NCBI GenBank assembly: GCA_003955985.1
Contig: CP033784.1
Span: 1,860,001 to 1,924,000, forward strand
DNA: 64,000 bases
From: Corynebacterium jeikeium
Lineage (GTDB): Bacteria; Actinomycetota; Actinomycetes; Mycobacteriales; Mycobacteriaceae
Direction: 5' to 3'
The first letter of the stretch is position 1. Every line of letters begins with the position of its first letter. The notes beneath the pieces are model-generated. The model was not told the DNA's origin, ran no database searches, and saw nothing but the letters and a program-made list of their open reading frames with translations. The translations under genes were made by a program, and so were the position numbers. Shown piece by piece: positions 42,673 to 52,169 of the stretch.

Positions 42673-44184
42673 CTAGTTCCACACGATCTGCACCGATTCA
42701 GGGTTAAAGGTCTTGGTGCCGCGCACGCCACGGCGCAGGCGCACCTGGCACAGGGTATTGATGACTCGGCGCTGCACGGCAAGCTCTGCGTTGTCGAAGG
42801 CATCCACGGGCGAGGCGTAGCCGGTTGTGTCGAGCAGCGCCGATGCGCCAGCAAGACGGGCACGGCGCGTTTCGAGTTTCTCGATCTGCGGCTCATAACG
42901 GTTTCGCGCGCGCTTGAGGTCACGGGCCTCGATAAGCTCCTCATCGTAGTCAGCCTGGACGCGGGCGAGCTTTGCGCGAAGCTCAGCGAGTTCGTCGTCG
43001 ATGGCGTTGACCTCGTCGTCGTCCACAGTCGGCAGCAGGTCCGCCAGGTCGTCACGGCCAAGGCGGGCGCGGATCACGGCGAGCACAAAATCATCGACGC
43101 TATGTGTGCGCACTAATCCACAGGCGGCGCAGCGGTAGCGGTCGGCATGTGTGCGCACGGGGTTGCCACACTCGTCGCAGACATACAGACCCGAGCCGAG
43201 ATGGCGGCGAGTGTTCCGGCGCTCCTTGTTGGTCAGCCGGTCGGGATCGTCGAGCACGTTCTGCACGCGCCACCACAGATCTGGTGTGACGATCGGCTCC
43301 CACTGCCCTTTCACCGGCTCGCCGGTATCGGGGTCGCGGACGATATGCGTGACACGGCGGTATTTGTTCTTCACGCCTTTGCGCTTGGCCTTCTTATAAG
43401 TGGAGTAACCCGCATACACGGGGTTGCGCAGGATCGAGTGCAACGACGTGTAGGCCCACGGCTGCGCGTCGGGAACCGGCTTTTCTTCCTGGCCTTCAGC
43501 GCGGCGTCGAGCGTTGCGCTCTGTGACCACGGTGTACATATGGCGCGGCGTGGTCGGGATATCCGGCAAGCCCGGTTGATCGACCCCAGATAAGGCGCGC
43601 GCAATGTCGCGCATGGAGTTGCCCTTCTCGACAGCGCGGAACATACCGAGCACGGCGGCGGCTTCGGATGGAATGATCTCGCCGGTGGAGGTGTAGCCGA
43701 TAGGGCGCACACCGCCGGAGTACCAGCGGCCCTGCTCGGCGCGTTGCTGTTGCGCACGGGATTGGCGCATGCTCTTTCGCTCGATCTCGCCGCGCGCCAC
43801 GGCTGCTTTAATACGCGCGTACATTCTGCCGCCGTCGGTGGCAAGGTCAGCATCACCGTTCGCGGTGACGAGTTTCAGCCCCTGCTCCTCTGCCCTGTCG
43901 ATCCACTCTTCGAGCTGCCAGGGCTGCCGCGTGAGGCGGTCGAGGTCCCAGCAAATGATTGCGTCGATCTCGCCGCGCTCAAAGGACGCCACCATGGCGT
44001 CGTAGTCGGGGCGGTCCACGTCCTTCTTCGACGCGGAGATCGACTGATCGACGTAGGTATGCACGACGTCCCAGCCACGTTGCTCGGCAAGGGCTTCGCA
44101 GTCCTGACGCTGCCGGTCGATGGCGAGGCCGTCCATGGCAGCATCGAGCGAGATACGGAGGTAAATAGCAGCACGTGTTGTCAT
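42673..44184 (-). CDS. large serine recombinase (integrase)
   Basis: A 503-residue enzyme: resolvase domain (RAAIYLRISLDAAMDGLAID, catalytic Ser12; DLDRLTRQPWQLEEW), recombinase domain (SGGVRPIGYTSTG to ~300), zinc ribbon (CDECGN...CAACG) and a C-terminal coiled coil. It is the size and layout of phage and ICE integrases that join attP to attB without homology. Its start lies 20 bp from the stop of ychF, and a truncated copy (23984-24397) lies next to another ychF-tail repeat, so ychF is its likely target. The frame is intact. Confidence 0.92.
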   Translation of the reverse strand: MTTRAAIYLRISLDAAMDGLAIDRQRQDCEALAEQRGWDVVHTYVDQSISASKKDVDRPDYDAMVASFERGEIDAIICWDLDRLTRQPWQLEEWIDRAEEQGLKLVTANGDADLATDGGRMYARIKAAVARGEIERKSMRQSRAQQQRAEQGRWYSGGVRPIGYTSTGEIIPSEAAAVLGMFRAVEKGNSMRDIARALSGVDQPGLPDIPTTPRHMYTVVTERNARRRAEGQEEKPVPDAQPWAYTSLHSILRNPVYAGYSTYKKAKRKGVKNKYRRVTHIVRDPDTGEPVKGQWEPIVTPDLWWRVQNVLDDPDRLTNKERRNTRRHLGSGLYVCDECGNPVRTHADRYRCAACGLVRTHSVDDFVLAVIRARLGRDDLADLLPTVDDDEVNAIDDELAELRAKLARVQADYDEELIEARDLKRARNRYEPQIEKLETRRARLAGASALLDTTGYASPVDAFDNAELAVQRRVINTLCQVRLRRGVRGTKTFNPESVQIVWN

Positions 44185-44204
44185 GCCGCTAACACTAGCG
44201 CGCC

Positions 44205-44245
44205 TCAGGTTACATTGAAACGAAACTCCACCACGTCACCGTCGT
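44205..44245 (-). repeat. native ychF 3' end (candidate attachment site)
   Basis: The minus strand reads [11 protein letters not shown] followed by TGA. It is the reference copy for repeats A to E and marks the right boundary of the mobile region. Confidence 0.7.
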
Positions 44246-45296
44246 GCATGATGTAGTCCTTGCCCTCCTGGCGGACCTTGCCCTTGGCCTTCGCTTCAGC
44301 GATTGAGCCGGCCTCAACCAAGTCATTGAAGGACACAATTTCAGCCTTAATGAAGCCACGCTCAAAGTCAGTGTGAATCACGCCGGCAGCCTGCGGGGCC
44401 GTAGCACCCTTCGGAATGGTCCAGGCGCGAGACTCCTTCGGGCCAGCGGTCAGGTAAGTCTGCAGACCAAGAGTGCGGAAACCAGCGCGAGCAAGCGAAT
44501 GCAGACCCGGCTCGGTCTGGCCAATTTCAGCCAGGAGCTCATTGCGGGATTCCTCATCCAGCTCCAGAAGGTCCGACTCAGCCTTGGCGTCGAGGAACAC
44601 ACAGTCCGCCGGTTCCACAGCAGCGGCCAGATCCGCGCGGCGGTCCTCGTCGGCAAGCACTTCCTCGTCAGCGTTGAAGACGTAGAGGAACGGCTTTGCG
44701 GTGAGCAAGTGCAGCTCGCGCAGAGCGGAGAGCTTCACATCATCGGAAGCAGCGAAGAGAGTGCGCCCTTCTTCCAGTACGGCAAGAGCCTGCTTGACGG
44801 CTTCAACCTCACCGACCTTTTCCTTATCCTTCTTGGCTTCCTTTTCCAGACGCGGCAGCGCCTTCTCAATAGTCTGGATATCAGCCAGGATGAGCTCGGT
44901 TTCAATCACACCGATGTCAGAGGCCGGGTCAACCTTGCCGTCGACATGCACAACGTCATCATCATTGAAGACACGGACGACCTGACAGATAGCGTCAGCC
45001 TCGCGGATGTTGGCGAGGAACTTGTTACCTAGACCTTCGCCCTCCGATGCACCCTTGACGATGCCGGCGATGTCCACAAACGACACCGTAGCCGGAAGAA
45101 TACGCTCGGAGCCGTAAATTTCGGCGAGCTTATTCAAACGGGGATCGGGAAGCTCCACAACGCCGACGTTCGGCTCGATGGTGGCGAACGGATAATTCGC
45201 AGCCAGCACATCGTTGCGTGTCAAGGCGTTAAACAGGGTTGACTTTCCGACATTGGGCAGACCGACGATTCCAAGTGTAAGACTCACATTGCTCAT
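44205..45296 (-). CDS. ychF: ribosome-associated GTPase/ATPase YchF
   Basis: A 363-residue Obg-family P-loop protein: Walker [10 protein letters not shown], switch [14 protein letters not shown], and a C-terminal TGS domain that ends VVEFRFNVT. YchF (OLA1) hydrolyses ATP and binds ribosomes, and takes part in stress responses. The ATG at 45296 gives the canonical [17 protein letters not shown] start; a longer frame to 45398 is rejected. Its last ~40 bases are the unit that recurs five times at 10.3-27.7 kb. The serine recombinase starts just past its stop, so the 3' end was probably rebuilt by integration. Confidence 0.93.
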   Translation of the reverse strand: MSNVSLTLGIVGLPNVGKSTLFNALTRNDVLAANYPFATIEPNVGVVELPDPRLNKLAEIYGSERILPATVSFVDIAGIVKGASEGEGLGNKFLANIREADAICQVVRVFNDDDVVHVDGKVDPASDIGVIETELILADIQTIEKALPRLEKEAKKDKEKVGEVEAVKQALAVLEEGRTLFAASDDVKLSALRELHLLTAKPFLYVFNADEEVLADEDRRADLAAAVEPADCVFLDAKAESDLLELDEESRNELLAEIGQTEPGLHSLARAGFRTLGLQTYLTAGPKESRAWTIPKGATAPQAAGVIHTDFERGFIKAEIVSFNDLVEAGSIAEAKAKGKVRQEGKDYIMHDGDVVEFRFNVT

Positions 45297-45381
45297 CTTA
45301 CGGGCTCGGGGAGAAAGATTTGAACTCGCCCTAACTTCGTGAAGTTGCCCCCTATCCCCTCCGAACCCCCATAATGAATAC

Positions 45382-46932
45382 GTGAGCAATAAACCCAATG
45401 AAGGCGAAGAGTGGACTGCGCAGTCCGAAAAAGACGCTATCGATCACGTAATGGGATCGGAGCCTCTGCGTATAGAACAGTCTCTGTCTATCCCCTCCGA
45501 CGCCCATAAGTCAGCGGCAACGCAACCGGATCTGCCGGAAGATGCTGAAAACCTCGATGAGCTTATGAGCGAAAATGACTCCGAGTCCATCGACCGCGCC
45601 GACGTCATTGGCGAGGGCGCCCGATGGTTCGCAGGTTGGTGCCTGCGTTTCCTCATCACCGCAGCGGCGCTGTATGTCAGCGCTATGATTCTGGGAAAGA
45701 TTTGGGCTGGCGTTCTGCCGATTCTGCTGGCTCTGATTGTCTCCACGGTGCTGGCTCCGCCCGCCGTGTTCCTGATGAAACACCGCTGGCCCCGCGCACT
45801 CTCCGCACTGACGGTCATCCTAGGCGCGCTGGCGCTGCTTGGCGGCGTTGTCGCGTTCCTCGCACCGACTGTGCAGTCGCAATTCCCAGAATTGCGTCGC
45901 CAGTTCACCGACGGCATTCAGGAAGTCCAGAACATCATTCAGGCTCCACCATTTAACGTCAAGGATGAGCAGATTCTCGACGCACTGGACCAGGGGTCCA
46001 CATGGCTTCAGGAGCGCTCCGGCGATATCGCCAACACAGTCTTCCAGGGCATCTCGGTGGTCTCCTCGGCCGCCGTAACCTTGATGGCAATGCTGGTTCT
46101 GACGTTTTTCTTCATCAAGGACGGCCAGGACTTCCTGCCATGGCTCCGCCGCCTGACTGGACGTCGCCTCGGTTGGCATCTCACGGAGGTGCTCACCCGC
46201 TCCTGGAACACGCTGTCGGGCTACATCCGCACGCAGGCTATCGTTTCGCTTATCGACGCGGTCTTCATCGGTGCCGGTCTTGCGATTTTGAATGTGCCGC
46301 TGGCAATGGTCCTGGCCGTGGTGACTTTCTTCGCTGGCTTCATTCCTATTGTCGGTGCGTTCACCGCCGGCTTCATTGCGGTGGTTGTCGCACTTGTTGC
46401 CAACGGCCTGACCACAGCAATCTTTGTCTTGCTCATCATCATTGCCGTCCAGCAGATTGAGGGCAATATTCTCTCCCCGATTCTGCAGTCCAAGGCTATG
46501 GACCTGCACGCCGCAATCGTCCTGCTGGTTGTCCTACTCGGTGGCGGTATCTTCGGCATCATCGGCGCCTTCCTGGCGGTGCCAGTCACTGCAGTCGTCG
46601 CGGTCTGGTTCCGCTACCTCGGCGACCTCACGGATTTGCGTACGGGCGACAAGACCGCAAAGGACATCGAGTTCGCCACGGATGCCGGATCAATCTCCGG
46701 CATTCAGATTGAAGCTGCCGGCCGTGCAATGCGCGACCGACTGGCTTCGTTCCGTCTGGGCAGTGATGACTCCGACAGCTCCGCGGAGAGCGCTGTGAAG
46801 GCAGATGCTCGCACCGCCGGTAAAGTTTCCCCCGATGCTGGTCCGACCAAGCAGGAAGAGGGAGCGATGACCAAGGCCTTCCACAAGGTCACTGAAGTCG
46901 TCTCCGGGCCTTTCTCTAAGAAAAACAAGTAG
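45382..46932 (+). CDS. AI-2E family transporter
   Basis: A 516-residue membrane protein of the TqsA/PerM family: about eight helices, with AGFIPIVGAFTAGFIAVVVA and QQIEGNILSPILQSKAMDLH as family marks. Members export small molecules or ions such as autoinducer 2 or Na+; here the substrate is unknown. Acidic N-terminal (~1-80) and charged C-terminal (~430-516) tails are cytoplasmic. A GTG at 45382 is the start, without a strong ribosome site. It is divergent from ychF. Confidence 0.85.
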   Translation: MSNKPNEGEEWTAQSEKDAIDHVMGSEPLRIEQSLSIPSDAHKSAATQPDLPEDAENLDELMSENDSESIDRADVIGEGARWFAGWCLRFLITAAALYVSAMILGKIWAGVLPILLALIVSTVLAPPAVFLMKHRWPRALSALTVILGALALLGGVVAFLAPTVQSQFPELRRQFTDGIQEVQNIIQAPPFNVKDEQILDALDQGSTWLQERSGDIANTVFQGISVVSSAAVTLMAMLVLTFFFIKDGQDFLPWLRRLTGRRLGWHLTEVLTRSWNTLSGYIRTQAIVSLIDAVFIGAGLAILNVPLAMVLAVVTFFAGFIPIVGAFTAGFIAVVVALVANGLTTAIFVLLIIIAVQQIEGNILSPILQSKAMDLHAAIVLLVVLLGGGIFGIIGAFLAVPVTAVVAVWFRYLGDLTDLRTGDKTAKDIEFATDAGSISGIQIEAAGRAMRDRLASFRLGSDDSDSSAESAVKADARTAGKVSPDAGPTKQEEGAMTKAFHKVTEVVSGPFSKKNK

Positions 46933-46948
46933 GGCGAGATTCCAAGAC

Positions 46949-46985
46949 ACGGGCAGGCTCTTATACCGGGCTTGCCCGTTTTTAT
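46949..46985 (+). terminator. terminator after the AI-2E transporter gene
   Basis: An ACGGGCA/TGCCCGT stem followed by TTTTTAT. Confidence 0.7.
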
Positions 46986-47012
46986 CACTAATAACCGGTA
47001 GGATACGCATTC

Positions 47013-48167
47013 GTGTCGAACAGATCAGCAATAACCCGTAAAGGCAGTGGGAACAAACCCCTGCTTCCACGCGTGCCAATGTTTGTGCCGCCGTTGCTGA
47101 TGCTTCTGGCCGGCGTTTTTGGTTTGCTCTTTTCTGTTCCCAACGGTTCGCTTGGCAAGCCCTACTTCATTGCTTTTGCCGTGGCTGCTGTGGCCGGAAC
47201 ACTGTTGGTGGTTCCTCGCGGTCTGGTAGTTACCGTCGCTCAAATCCCTATTTTGTTCGCGCTTGTCACCTTTTTCACAGCGTGGTTTACCGGTTCTCTC
47301 GCCGATCCCGAAAATGGTGGCGCGACCGCGACGACCTCTAAACGCGCTCGCCTGGTGACCTCCGCATATCCCATCATCCAGCAGTTCCCGTGGCTGCTGA
47401 TCTTGATGATTATCTGTGTCATCATCGCAGTGTGGCGTTACCTCGAAATCACCCGCACCCAGGAGAAATCCCTCAACACCCAGCGCAAGGCCGCTAAACA
47501 ACGCCAGCACCGTGACGAAGCCGCTGTCGAATCCAGCTCTCAGGTTCGCCGTCGTCTCGCCGAATCTGATCGCCGCGTAGCTTCTCGCTCTCAGGAACGC
47601 CCTGCTTCACGACGTCCCGCTGCGGACATTATCCGAGATGCCGAAGCTCGCCGCCAGGCGCGCCAGCAGGCTGCACGCTCTCGGCAGGAGACTTCTCGTT
47701 CTGGTGCCCGACCGGCAGCGAGCGCCAGCTCGGCATCGCGCAACGCCGAGCAACTGCGTGAGCGACCAGTTGACCGCTCTGGGGAGCGCGCCCAGCAGCG
47801 CTCGAATTTCGCACAGCGGGTCCAGCAGCCAACATCCCGTTGGCAGTCTCGCCCGCATCCGGGCCAGGCGCAGTTCACTCAGGATTCCACTTCGCCAAAC
47901 TCGACCAGACAGCAGCCTCATCGTCCGATTGAACGGCCAAACGCACCGCAGCGGCCGAAGCAGGAGTTTCCCCGTCGTCAAGCGGCAGGAACGGCACGGA
48001 TGTGGGGAGAACAGTCTTCGCCGGAGTCTCGGTCCGAAAAGCCTCAACAGAGCCCCGCACGCCCGGGGAGCAACCACCGTCGCACCGAGGAGTGGCCACC
48101 GCGACAGCAGCGCCCTCGCCAGGAGCGCATAACCGGGCGCGATAGCAGGTCTCGTTACCGCAAGTAG
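47013..48167 (+). CDS. DUF6542-type membrane protein with basic tail
   Basis: A 384-residue protein: four transmembrane helices in residues ~22-150 (FVPPLLMLLAGVFGLLFSVP; FIAFAVAAVAGTLLVVP; IPILFALVTFFTAWF; WLLILMIICVIIAVW) and a ~230-residue disordered Arg/Gln/Ser-rich tail. The N-terminal part fits DUF6542, an actinobacterial family of unknown function found next to xseA. The GTG start is the first reasonable codon. The basic tail may bind nucleic acid or phospholipid (inference). Confidence 0.7.
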   Translation: MSNRSAITRKGSGNKPLLPRVPMFVPPLLMLLAGVFGLLFSVPNGSLGKPYFIAFAVAAVAGTLLVVPRGLVVTVAQIPILFALVTFFTAWFTGSLADPENGGATATTSKRARLVTSAYPIIQQFPWLLILMIICVIIAVWRYLEITRTQEKSLNTQRKAAKQRQHRDEAAVESSSQVRRRLAESDRRVASRSQERPASRRPAADIIRDAEARRQARQQAARSRQETSRSGARPAASASSASRNAEQLRERPVDRSGERAQQRSNFAQRVQQPTSRWQSRPHPGQAQFTQDSTSPNSTRQQPHRPIERPNAPQRPKQEFPRRQAAGTARMWGEQSSPESRSEKPQQSPARPGSNHRRTEEWPPRQQRPRQERITGRDSRSRYRK

Positions 48168-48194
48168 CTCGGGCTTGCACTTTTACCGTCACAG

Positions 48195-48225
48195 TTGCCC
48201 ACAGGCAGATTTAGCCTGTGGGCAA
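48195..48225. terminator. perfect hairpin between the DUF6542 and xseA genes
   Basis: TTGCCCACAGGC and GCCTGTGGGCAA form a perfect 12-bp stem. There is no T-run, so it may be a weak terminator or a processing site. Confidence 0.5.
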
Positions 48226-48274
48226 AGTGCGTTTATTAGCAGGACGATCCGCCCCATCGTGTAAGTGTTGATGT

Positions 48275-49510
48275 ATGTCGAAATTGGAAACGTCGGCCGA
48301 GAAACCGGTTCAGGTTCGACGCCTGAACCAGTTAGTCAAGGACTACATTGAGCGCCTTGGACAGATTTGGGTCGAGGGGGAAATCGCCCAGGTCAACTCC
48401 AAGCCGAGCTGGAAGCTCTCCTACATCACTCTGCGTGACACCTCCGCGGAGTTTTCGGTGTCGGTGACTTGTTCTACGGCGGCTCTGCGCAATAATCCGT
48501 TGCGCAACGGCGACCGCGTAGTGGTTTTGGGCAAGCCTGCGTTTTATGCCGGGCGGGGGCAGTTTTCCCTGTGGGCTACGGAGTGGAGACCCGTGGGGTT
48601 GGGGCAACTATTGGCGCGGTTGGAACAGCTGCGCCAGGCGCTAGCGGCGGAAGGACTTTTTGATCCACGGCTGAAACGCCCTCTGCCCTATCTCCCCAAC
48701 AAGATCGGGTTGATTACTGGTCGCGGTTCGGCGGCTGAACGCGATGTGCTTTCGGTCGCGGGTGCCCGCTGGCCCGAAGTGGATTTCCGGGTAATCAACA
48801 CAATTGTGCAGGGCGCCAAGGCTGTTCCGGAGATTATTGAGGCGCTTGCACAGCTCGACGCCGATCCGGAGGTTGATGTCATCATCGTCGCCCGTGGCGG
48901 TGGCAGTGTCGAAGATTTGCTGCCTTTTTCAGATGAGGCTCTGATTCGTGCGGTGAGTAAGGCGACAACACCGATGGTTTCTGCAATCGGGCACGAGCCG
49001 GATACTCCGCTGTTGGATTACGTCGCTGATTTACGTGCTGCCACACCGACGGATGCAGCAAAGAAAACAGTGCCCGATGCTGCTGAGGAACGACGCCTCA
49101 TTGCACAGCTGCGTGAGCGCTCCTCGGCATCCCTGCGGCGATGGGTTGACCGTGAAGTAGCTACTCTGAGGGATTTAACGTCGCGGCCGGTACTGCGCGA
49201 TCCGCTCACTCCCATCCGCGTGCGTGAAGAGTTTGTCACGGCGCAAGTGGATCGGCTGCGTTTTCTCATCCACCGCAGTCTGGAACGCGAGGAGGCAGTG
49301 GTATCGGGATTGCGCGGCAAGGTTTCAGCACTTGGCCCCTCTGCCACACTCGCTCGCGGCTATGCCATCGTGCAGGCACAATCGGCTACTCAGCCGGAAC
49401 CACAGATTGTGACCTCTATTGCAGATGCTCCGATGGGTTCCCAACTGCGAATTCGCGTCAGTGACGGCTCCATCTCTGCAGCGACGCTAGCTACGAAGCC
49501 GGCGAATTAG
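48275..49510 (+). CDS. xseA: exodeoxyribonuclease VII large subunit
   Basis: A 411-residue protein: N-terminal OB-fold ([32 protein letters not shown]) and the ExoVII core ([57 protein letters not shown]), then a helical C-terminal part. With XseB it forms the nuclease that degrades single-stranded DNA into short oligonucleotides. It is followed by xseB after ~60 bp, the usual operon. Confidence 0.92.
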   Translation: MSKLETSAEKPVQVRRLNQLVKDYIERLGQIWVEGEIAQVNSKPSWKLSYITLRDTSAEFSVSVTCSTAALRNNPLRNGDRVVVLGKPAFYAGRGQFSLWATEWRPVGLGQLLARLEQLRQALAAEGLFDPRLKRPLPYLPNKIGLITGRGSAAERDVLSVAGARWPEVDFRVINTIVQGAKAVPEIIEALAQLDADPEVDVIIVARGGGSVEDLLPFSDEALIRAVSKATTPMVSAIGHEPDTPLLDYVADLRAATPTDAAKKTVPDAAEERRLIAQLRERSSASLRRWVDREVATLRDLTSRPVLRDPLTPIRVREEFVTAQVDRLRFLIHRSLEREEAVVSGLRGKVSALGPSATLARGYAIVQAQSATQPEPQIVTSIADAPMGSQLRIRVSDGSISAATLATKPAN

Positions 49511-49571
49511 TAAGCAATGACTTTTCCAACCTTGAAGCTTTAACTACTAAATGTGAAGGACGTATTCGCTA

Positions 49572-49862
49572 ATGAATGACAATGTTTTCGGCGCGGGTCA
49601 GGCTCCCTCTTCGGAGGAACAGGTACCGGTGGAGAACCTGAGCTACGAGCAGGCTCGAGATGCGCTGGTCGAGACCGTCAAGCTCCTAGAACTCGGACAG
49701 ATGAGCCTGGATGAATCCCTGGCGCTGTGGGAGCGAGGCGAGGCGCTGGCCCGCCGCTGCGAGGAGCATTTGGCTGGCGCCCGGGCAAAGGTTGAAGCCG
49801 CCTTGGCCAGCAAGAATCAGGATGTCTCGGCTTCTGCCGAGAATGTGGGCGATGAGGACTAA
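49572..49862 (+). CDS. xseB: exodeoxyribonuclease VII small subunit
   Basis: 96 residues: the family helical pair [40 protein letters not shown] and [16 protein letters not shown]. It assembles on the XseA coiled coil. Slightly longer than the ~80-residue type by its N- and C-terminal tails. It is the last gene of the operon before a strong terminator (49865-49907). Confidence 0.9.
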   Translation: MNDNVFGAGQAPSSEEQVPVENLSYEQARDALVETVKLLELGQMSLDESLALWERGEALARRCEEHLAGARAKVEAALASKNQDVSASAENVGDED

Positions 49863-49864
49863 AA

Positions 49865-49907
49865 AGAGACGAGAAACGATCGTCGGTTCATATCGTTTCT
49901 CGTCTCT
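49865..49907 (+). terminator. xse operon terminator
   Basis: AGAGACGAGAAACGAT pairs with ATCGTTTCTCGTCTCT across an 11-base loop. As the neighbouring gene converges, it can serve both strands. Confidence 0.8.
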
Positions 49908-49980
49908 TCGCTGATAGCTGAGTTCAGCTATTTTATGGCTCTAGTCGGGATTACCACTCCAGGTGAGTGCTCGACTCGGC

Positions 49981-50610
49981 CTACTTTGCTGGTGCCGACG
50001 GCATCTCGGACGCAGTCGGCTGCGGCTGTGACGAATCCGGCATTGTCGCGTCCGGATCGATTGGCTCGGCCTTCTGCATAGCCGCCGCCAACTGTGTGAA
50101 CTCCTCGTCGTTGGCAGTGCCCTCGATAATTGCGCGGGAGTCACCGAGGTCCCCAACCCATACGCGACGCACGTTGTCCTCAGCCGGCTCATACTTAGTC
50201 CAGGTTGTACCTTCCACGTCAGTAGTACCGTCCCGGAGACGGTTCTTACCATCATCCGGCAGCTGACCTGCTTCCGCATCTGTTTGCGTGACCTGAATGA
50301 ATGCTCCGCTAGCGGTGACATAGCCAATAATGGTCGTCTGCTTCCCCGCCGCCATACCCGCGCGGGTCGAGTTTGAAGTCCAGCCCTCAGGCACCTTCGG
50401 CAGGCGAACTGGATAGTCCACGCGCCGAGCCTCCACGTTCACGAATGGGGCAGCATCGACTTCGTGCACCGGACCGTTTTCCGGCTTCCCGGGGTTAAAA
50501 CTGCACAGGCCGGTAAAGCCAATGGTGACAGCCACCGCAAGAAACATCACCACGAGGGTGAGAATCATGTCTCGACTGTCCTGCAAAATCCTAGGTTTCT
50601 CATTCGCCAC
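49981..50610 (-). CDS. DUF4245 domain-containing membrane protein
   Basis: A 209-residue protein: short N-terminal cytoplasmic part, one transmembrane helix (MILTLVVMFLAVAVTIGFTG, residues 15-34) and an external domain matching DUF4245 (YPVRLPKVPEGWTSNSTRA), ending in a Ser/Pro-rich tail. Function is unknown. The family is conserved next to xse and glpX in corynebacteria and mycobacteria, as here. The GTG at 50610 is the start; it converges with xseB. Confidence 0.82.
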   Translation of the reverse strand: MANEKPRILQDSRDMILTLVVMFLAVAVTIGFTGLCSFNPGKPENGPVHEVDAAPFVNVEARRVDYPVRLPKVPEGWTSNSTRAGMAAGKQTTIIGYVTASGAFIQVTQTDAEAGQLPDDGKNRLRDGTTDVEGTTWTKYEPAEDNVRRVWVGDLGDSRAIIEGTANDEEFTQLAAAMQKAEPIDPDATMPDSSQPQPTASEMPSAPAK

Positions 50611-50980
50611 GCGCTCAAGTATGCCAAAGGCCCCGCAACGAACCTAGTCATCATTCGCACCCGCACAGCTGCAGCTAGCAATACTTGATGACGGACGCTG
50701 TCGACGTCGTCAAGCGAACTGACGCCGGAACAAACTTTTGATAACCGCGTGATGTGGGGGTTTAGCCCTGAAACTCCCCCCACTTTGGCGCTGCGTCCAC
50801 CCCCGAACACCAAAAAGGTGGAACACTAGTAACAGATGCAAAGGCGCTAAAACTGATGCGCCAAACATCAATCAATAGAAATTGTTGCAACGCTAAACCC
50901 CAGTTTCCTGGCGTGGCGTCTCCCAGCACATTCTCAAACCTCAAAAGAGTTCTCAAAAACCACGGAAGGGCCAGAAGTCA
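50611..50980. other. glpX upstream region
   Basis: 370 bp between the divergent DUF4245 and glpX genes. It must hold both promoters; no clear operator or hairpin is recognised. Confidence 0.4.
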
Positions 50981-52006
50981 ATGAACGCCTCGAATCCTGA
51001 AGCACCAGATCGCAACCTTGCGATGGAGCTCGTCCGAGTTACTGAGTCCGCTGCACTGGCAGCTGGTCAGTGGGTCGGTCGTGGTCAGAAGGAAAAGGGC
51101 GACGGCGCTGCCGTCGATGCCATGCGTCAGCTCATCAACACCGTGGCTATGAACGGTGTCGTTGTTATTGGCGAGGGCGAAAAGGACGAAGCCCCGATGC
51201 TGTTCAACGGCGAAAAGGTCGGCAACGGCCAAGGCCCGGCCGTTGACATCGCGGTTGACCCGATTGACGGCACGACTCTGATGGCAGAGGGCCGCCCGAA
51301 CTCTATCGCTGTTCTTGCTGCTGCAGACCGCGGCTCCATGTACGACCCGTCGGCTGTGTTCTACATGGATAAGATTGCTGTTGGCCCGGAGGCTGCCGGC
51401 AAGATTGACATCGAGGCTCCAGTTGAGCACAACATCAAGGTCGTTGCTAAGGCCAAGGGGCTGCGTCCGGAAGATGTCACTGTTGTCGTGCTGGATCGCC
51501 CGCGCCACGCTGACATGATTCGTGACATCCGCGAAGCTGGCGCCAAGGTTCGACTGATTGGCGATGGTGACGTTGCTGGCGCTGTTGCCGCAGCTCAGAA
51601 CACGAACTCGGTCGATATCATGATGGGCGTCGGCGGCACCCCAGAAGGTGTCATCACCGCATGCGCCATGAAGTGTATGGGCGGCGAAATCCAGGGCAAA
51701 CTGCACCCGCGCGATGAGGCTGAAATTAAGAAGGCTCTCGACGCTGGGCACGATCTTTCTCGTGTTCTGACCACCGATGACCTGGTGGCATCCGACAACT
51801 GCTACTTCGTTGCCACTGGTGTCACCAACGGTGACATGCTGCGCGGTGTCGCTTACCGCGGTAACGGCGCGTGGACCCGCTCGCTGGTTATGCGCTCCAA
51901 GTCAGGCACCATTCGTCGCATCGAGGCTTTCCACTCCCTGGAGAAGCTGCGCAAGTACGCCAGCATCGACTACGGCAAGGGCGAGATGCCTGACATCGAT
52001 CTGTAA
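50981..52006 (+). CDS. glpX: class II fructose-1,6-bisphosphatase
   Basis: A 341-residue enzyme of the GlpX family: metal and substrate motifs [11 protein letters not shown] and [17 protein letters not shown], and [20 protein letters not shown]. It removes the 1-phosphate from fructose 1,6-bisphosphate, the committed step of gluconeogenesis; GlpX is the main FBPase of corynebacteria. Length is normal. A terminator (52021-52048) separates it from fumC. Confidence 0.95.
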   Translation: MNASNPEAPDRNLAMELVRVTESAALAAGQWVGRGQKEKGDGAAVDAMRQLINTVAMNGVVVIGEGEKDEAPMLFNGEKVGNGQGPAVDIAVDPIDGTTLMAEGRPNSIAVLAAADRGSMYDPSAVFYMDKIAVGPEAAGKIDIEAPVEHNIKVVAKAKGLRPEDVTVVVLDRPRHADMIRDIREAGAKVRLIGDGDVAGAVAAAQNTNSVDIMMGVGGTPEGVITACAMKCMGGEIQGKLHPRDEAEIKKALDAGHDLSRVLTTDDLVASDNCYFVATGVTNGDMLRGVAYRGNGAWTRSLVMRSKSGTIRRIEAFHSLEKLRKYASIDYGKGEMPDIDL

Positions 52007-52020
52007 GTAACTACCCCTTT

Positions 52021-52048
52021 AGTGGTGCCCTCAGGGCACCACTTTTTT
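52021..52048 (+). terminator. glpX terminator
   Basis: AGTGGTGCCC TCA GGGCACCACT followed by TTTTT: a perfect 10-bp stem. Confidence 0.85.
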
Positions 52049-52169
52049 AACAAACTGATTCATACTTGAAGACGAATGCGCTAACGGTTCTGCATCGCAT
52101 GAAAATTGCATGCGCAATGAGGGGCCGTCCTGCGCGCACTCAAGTTCCCCTAACTGAAAGAGGCAACGA

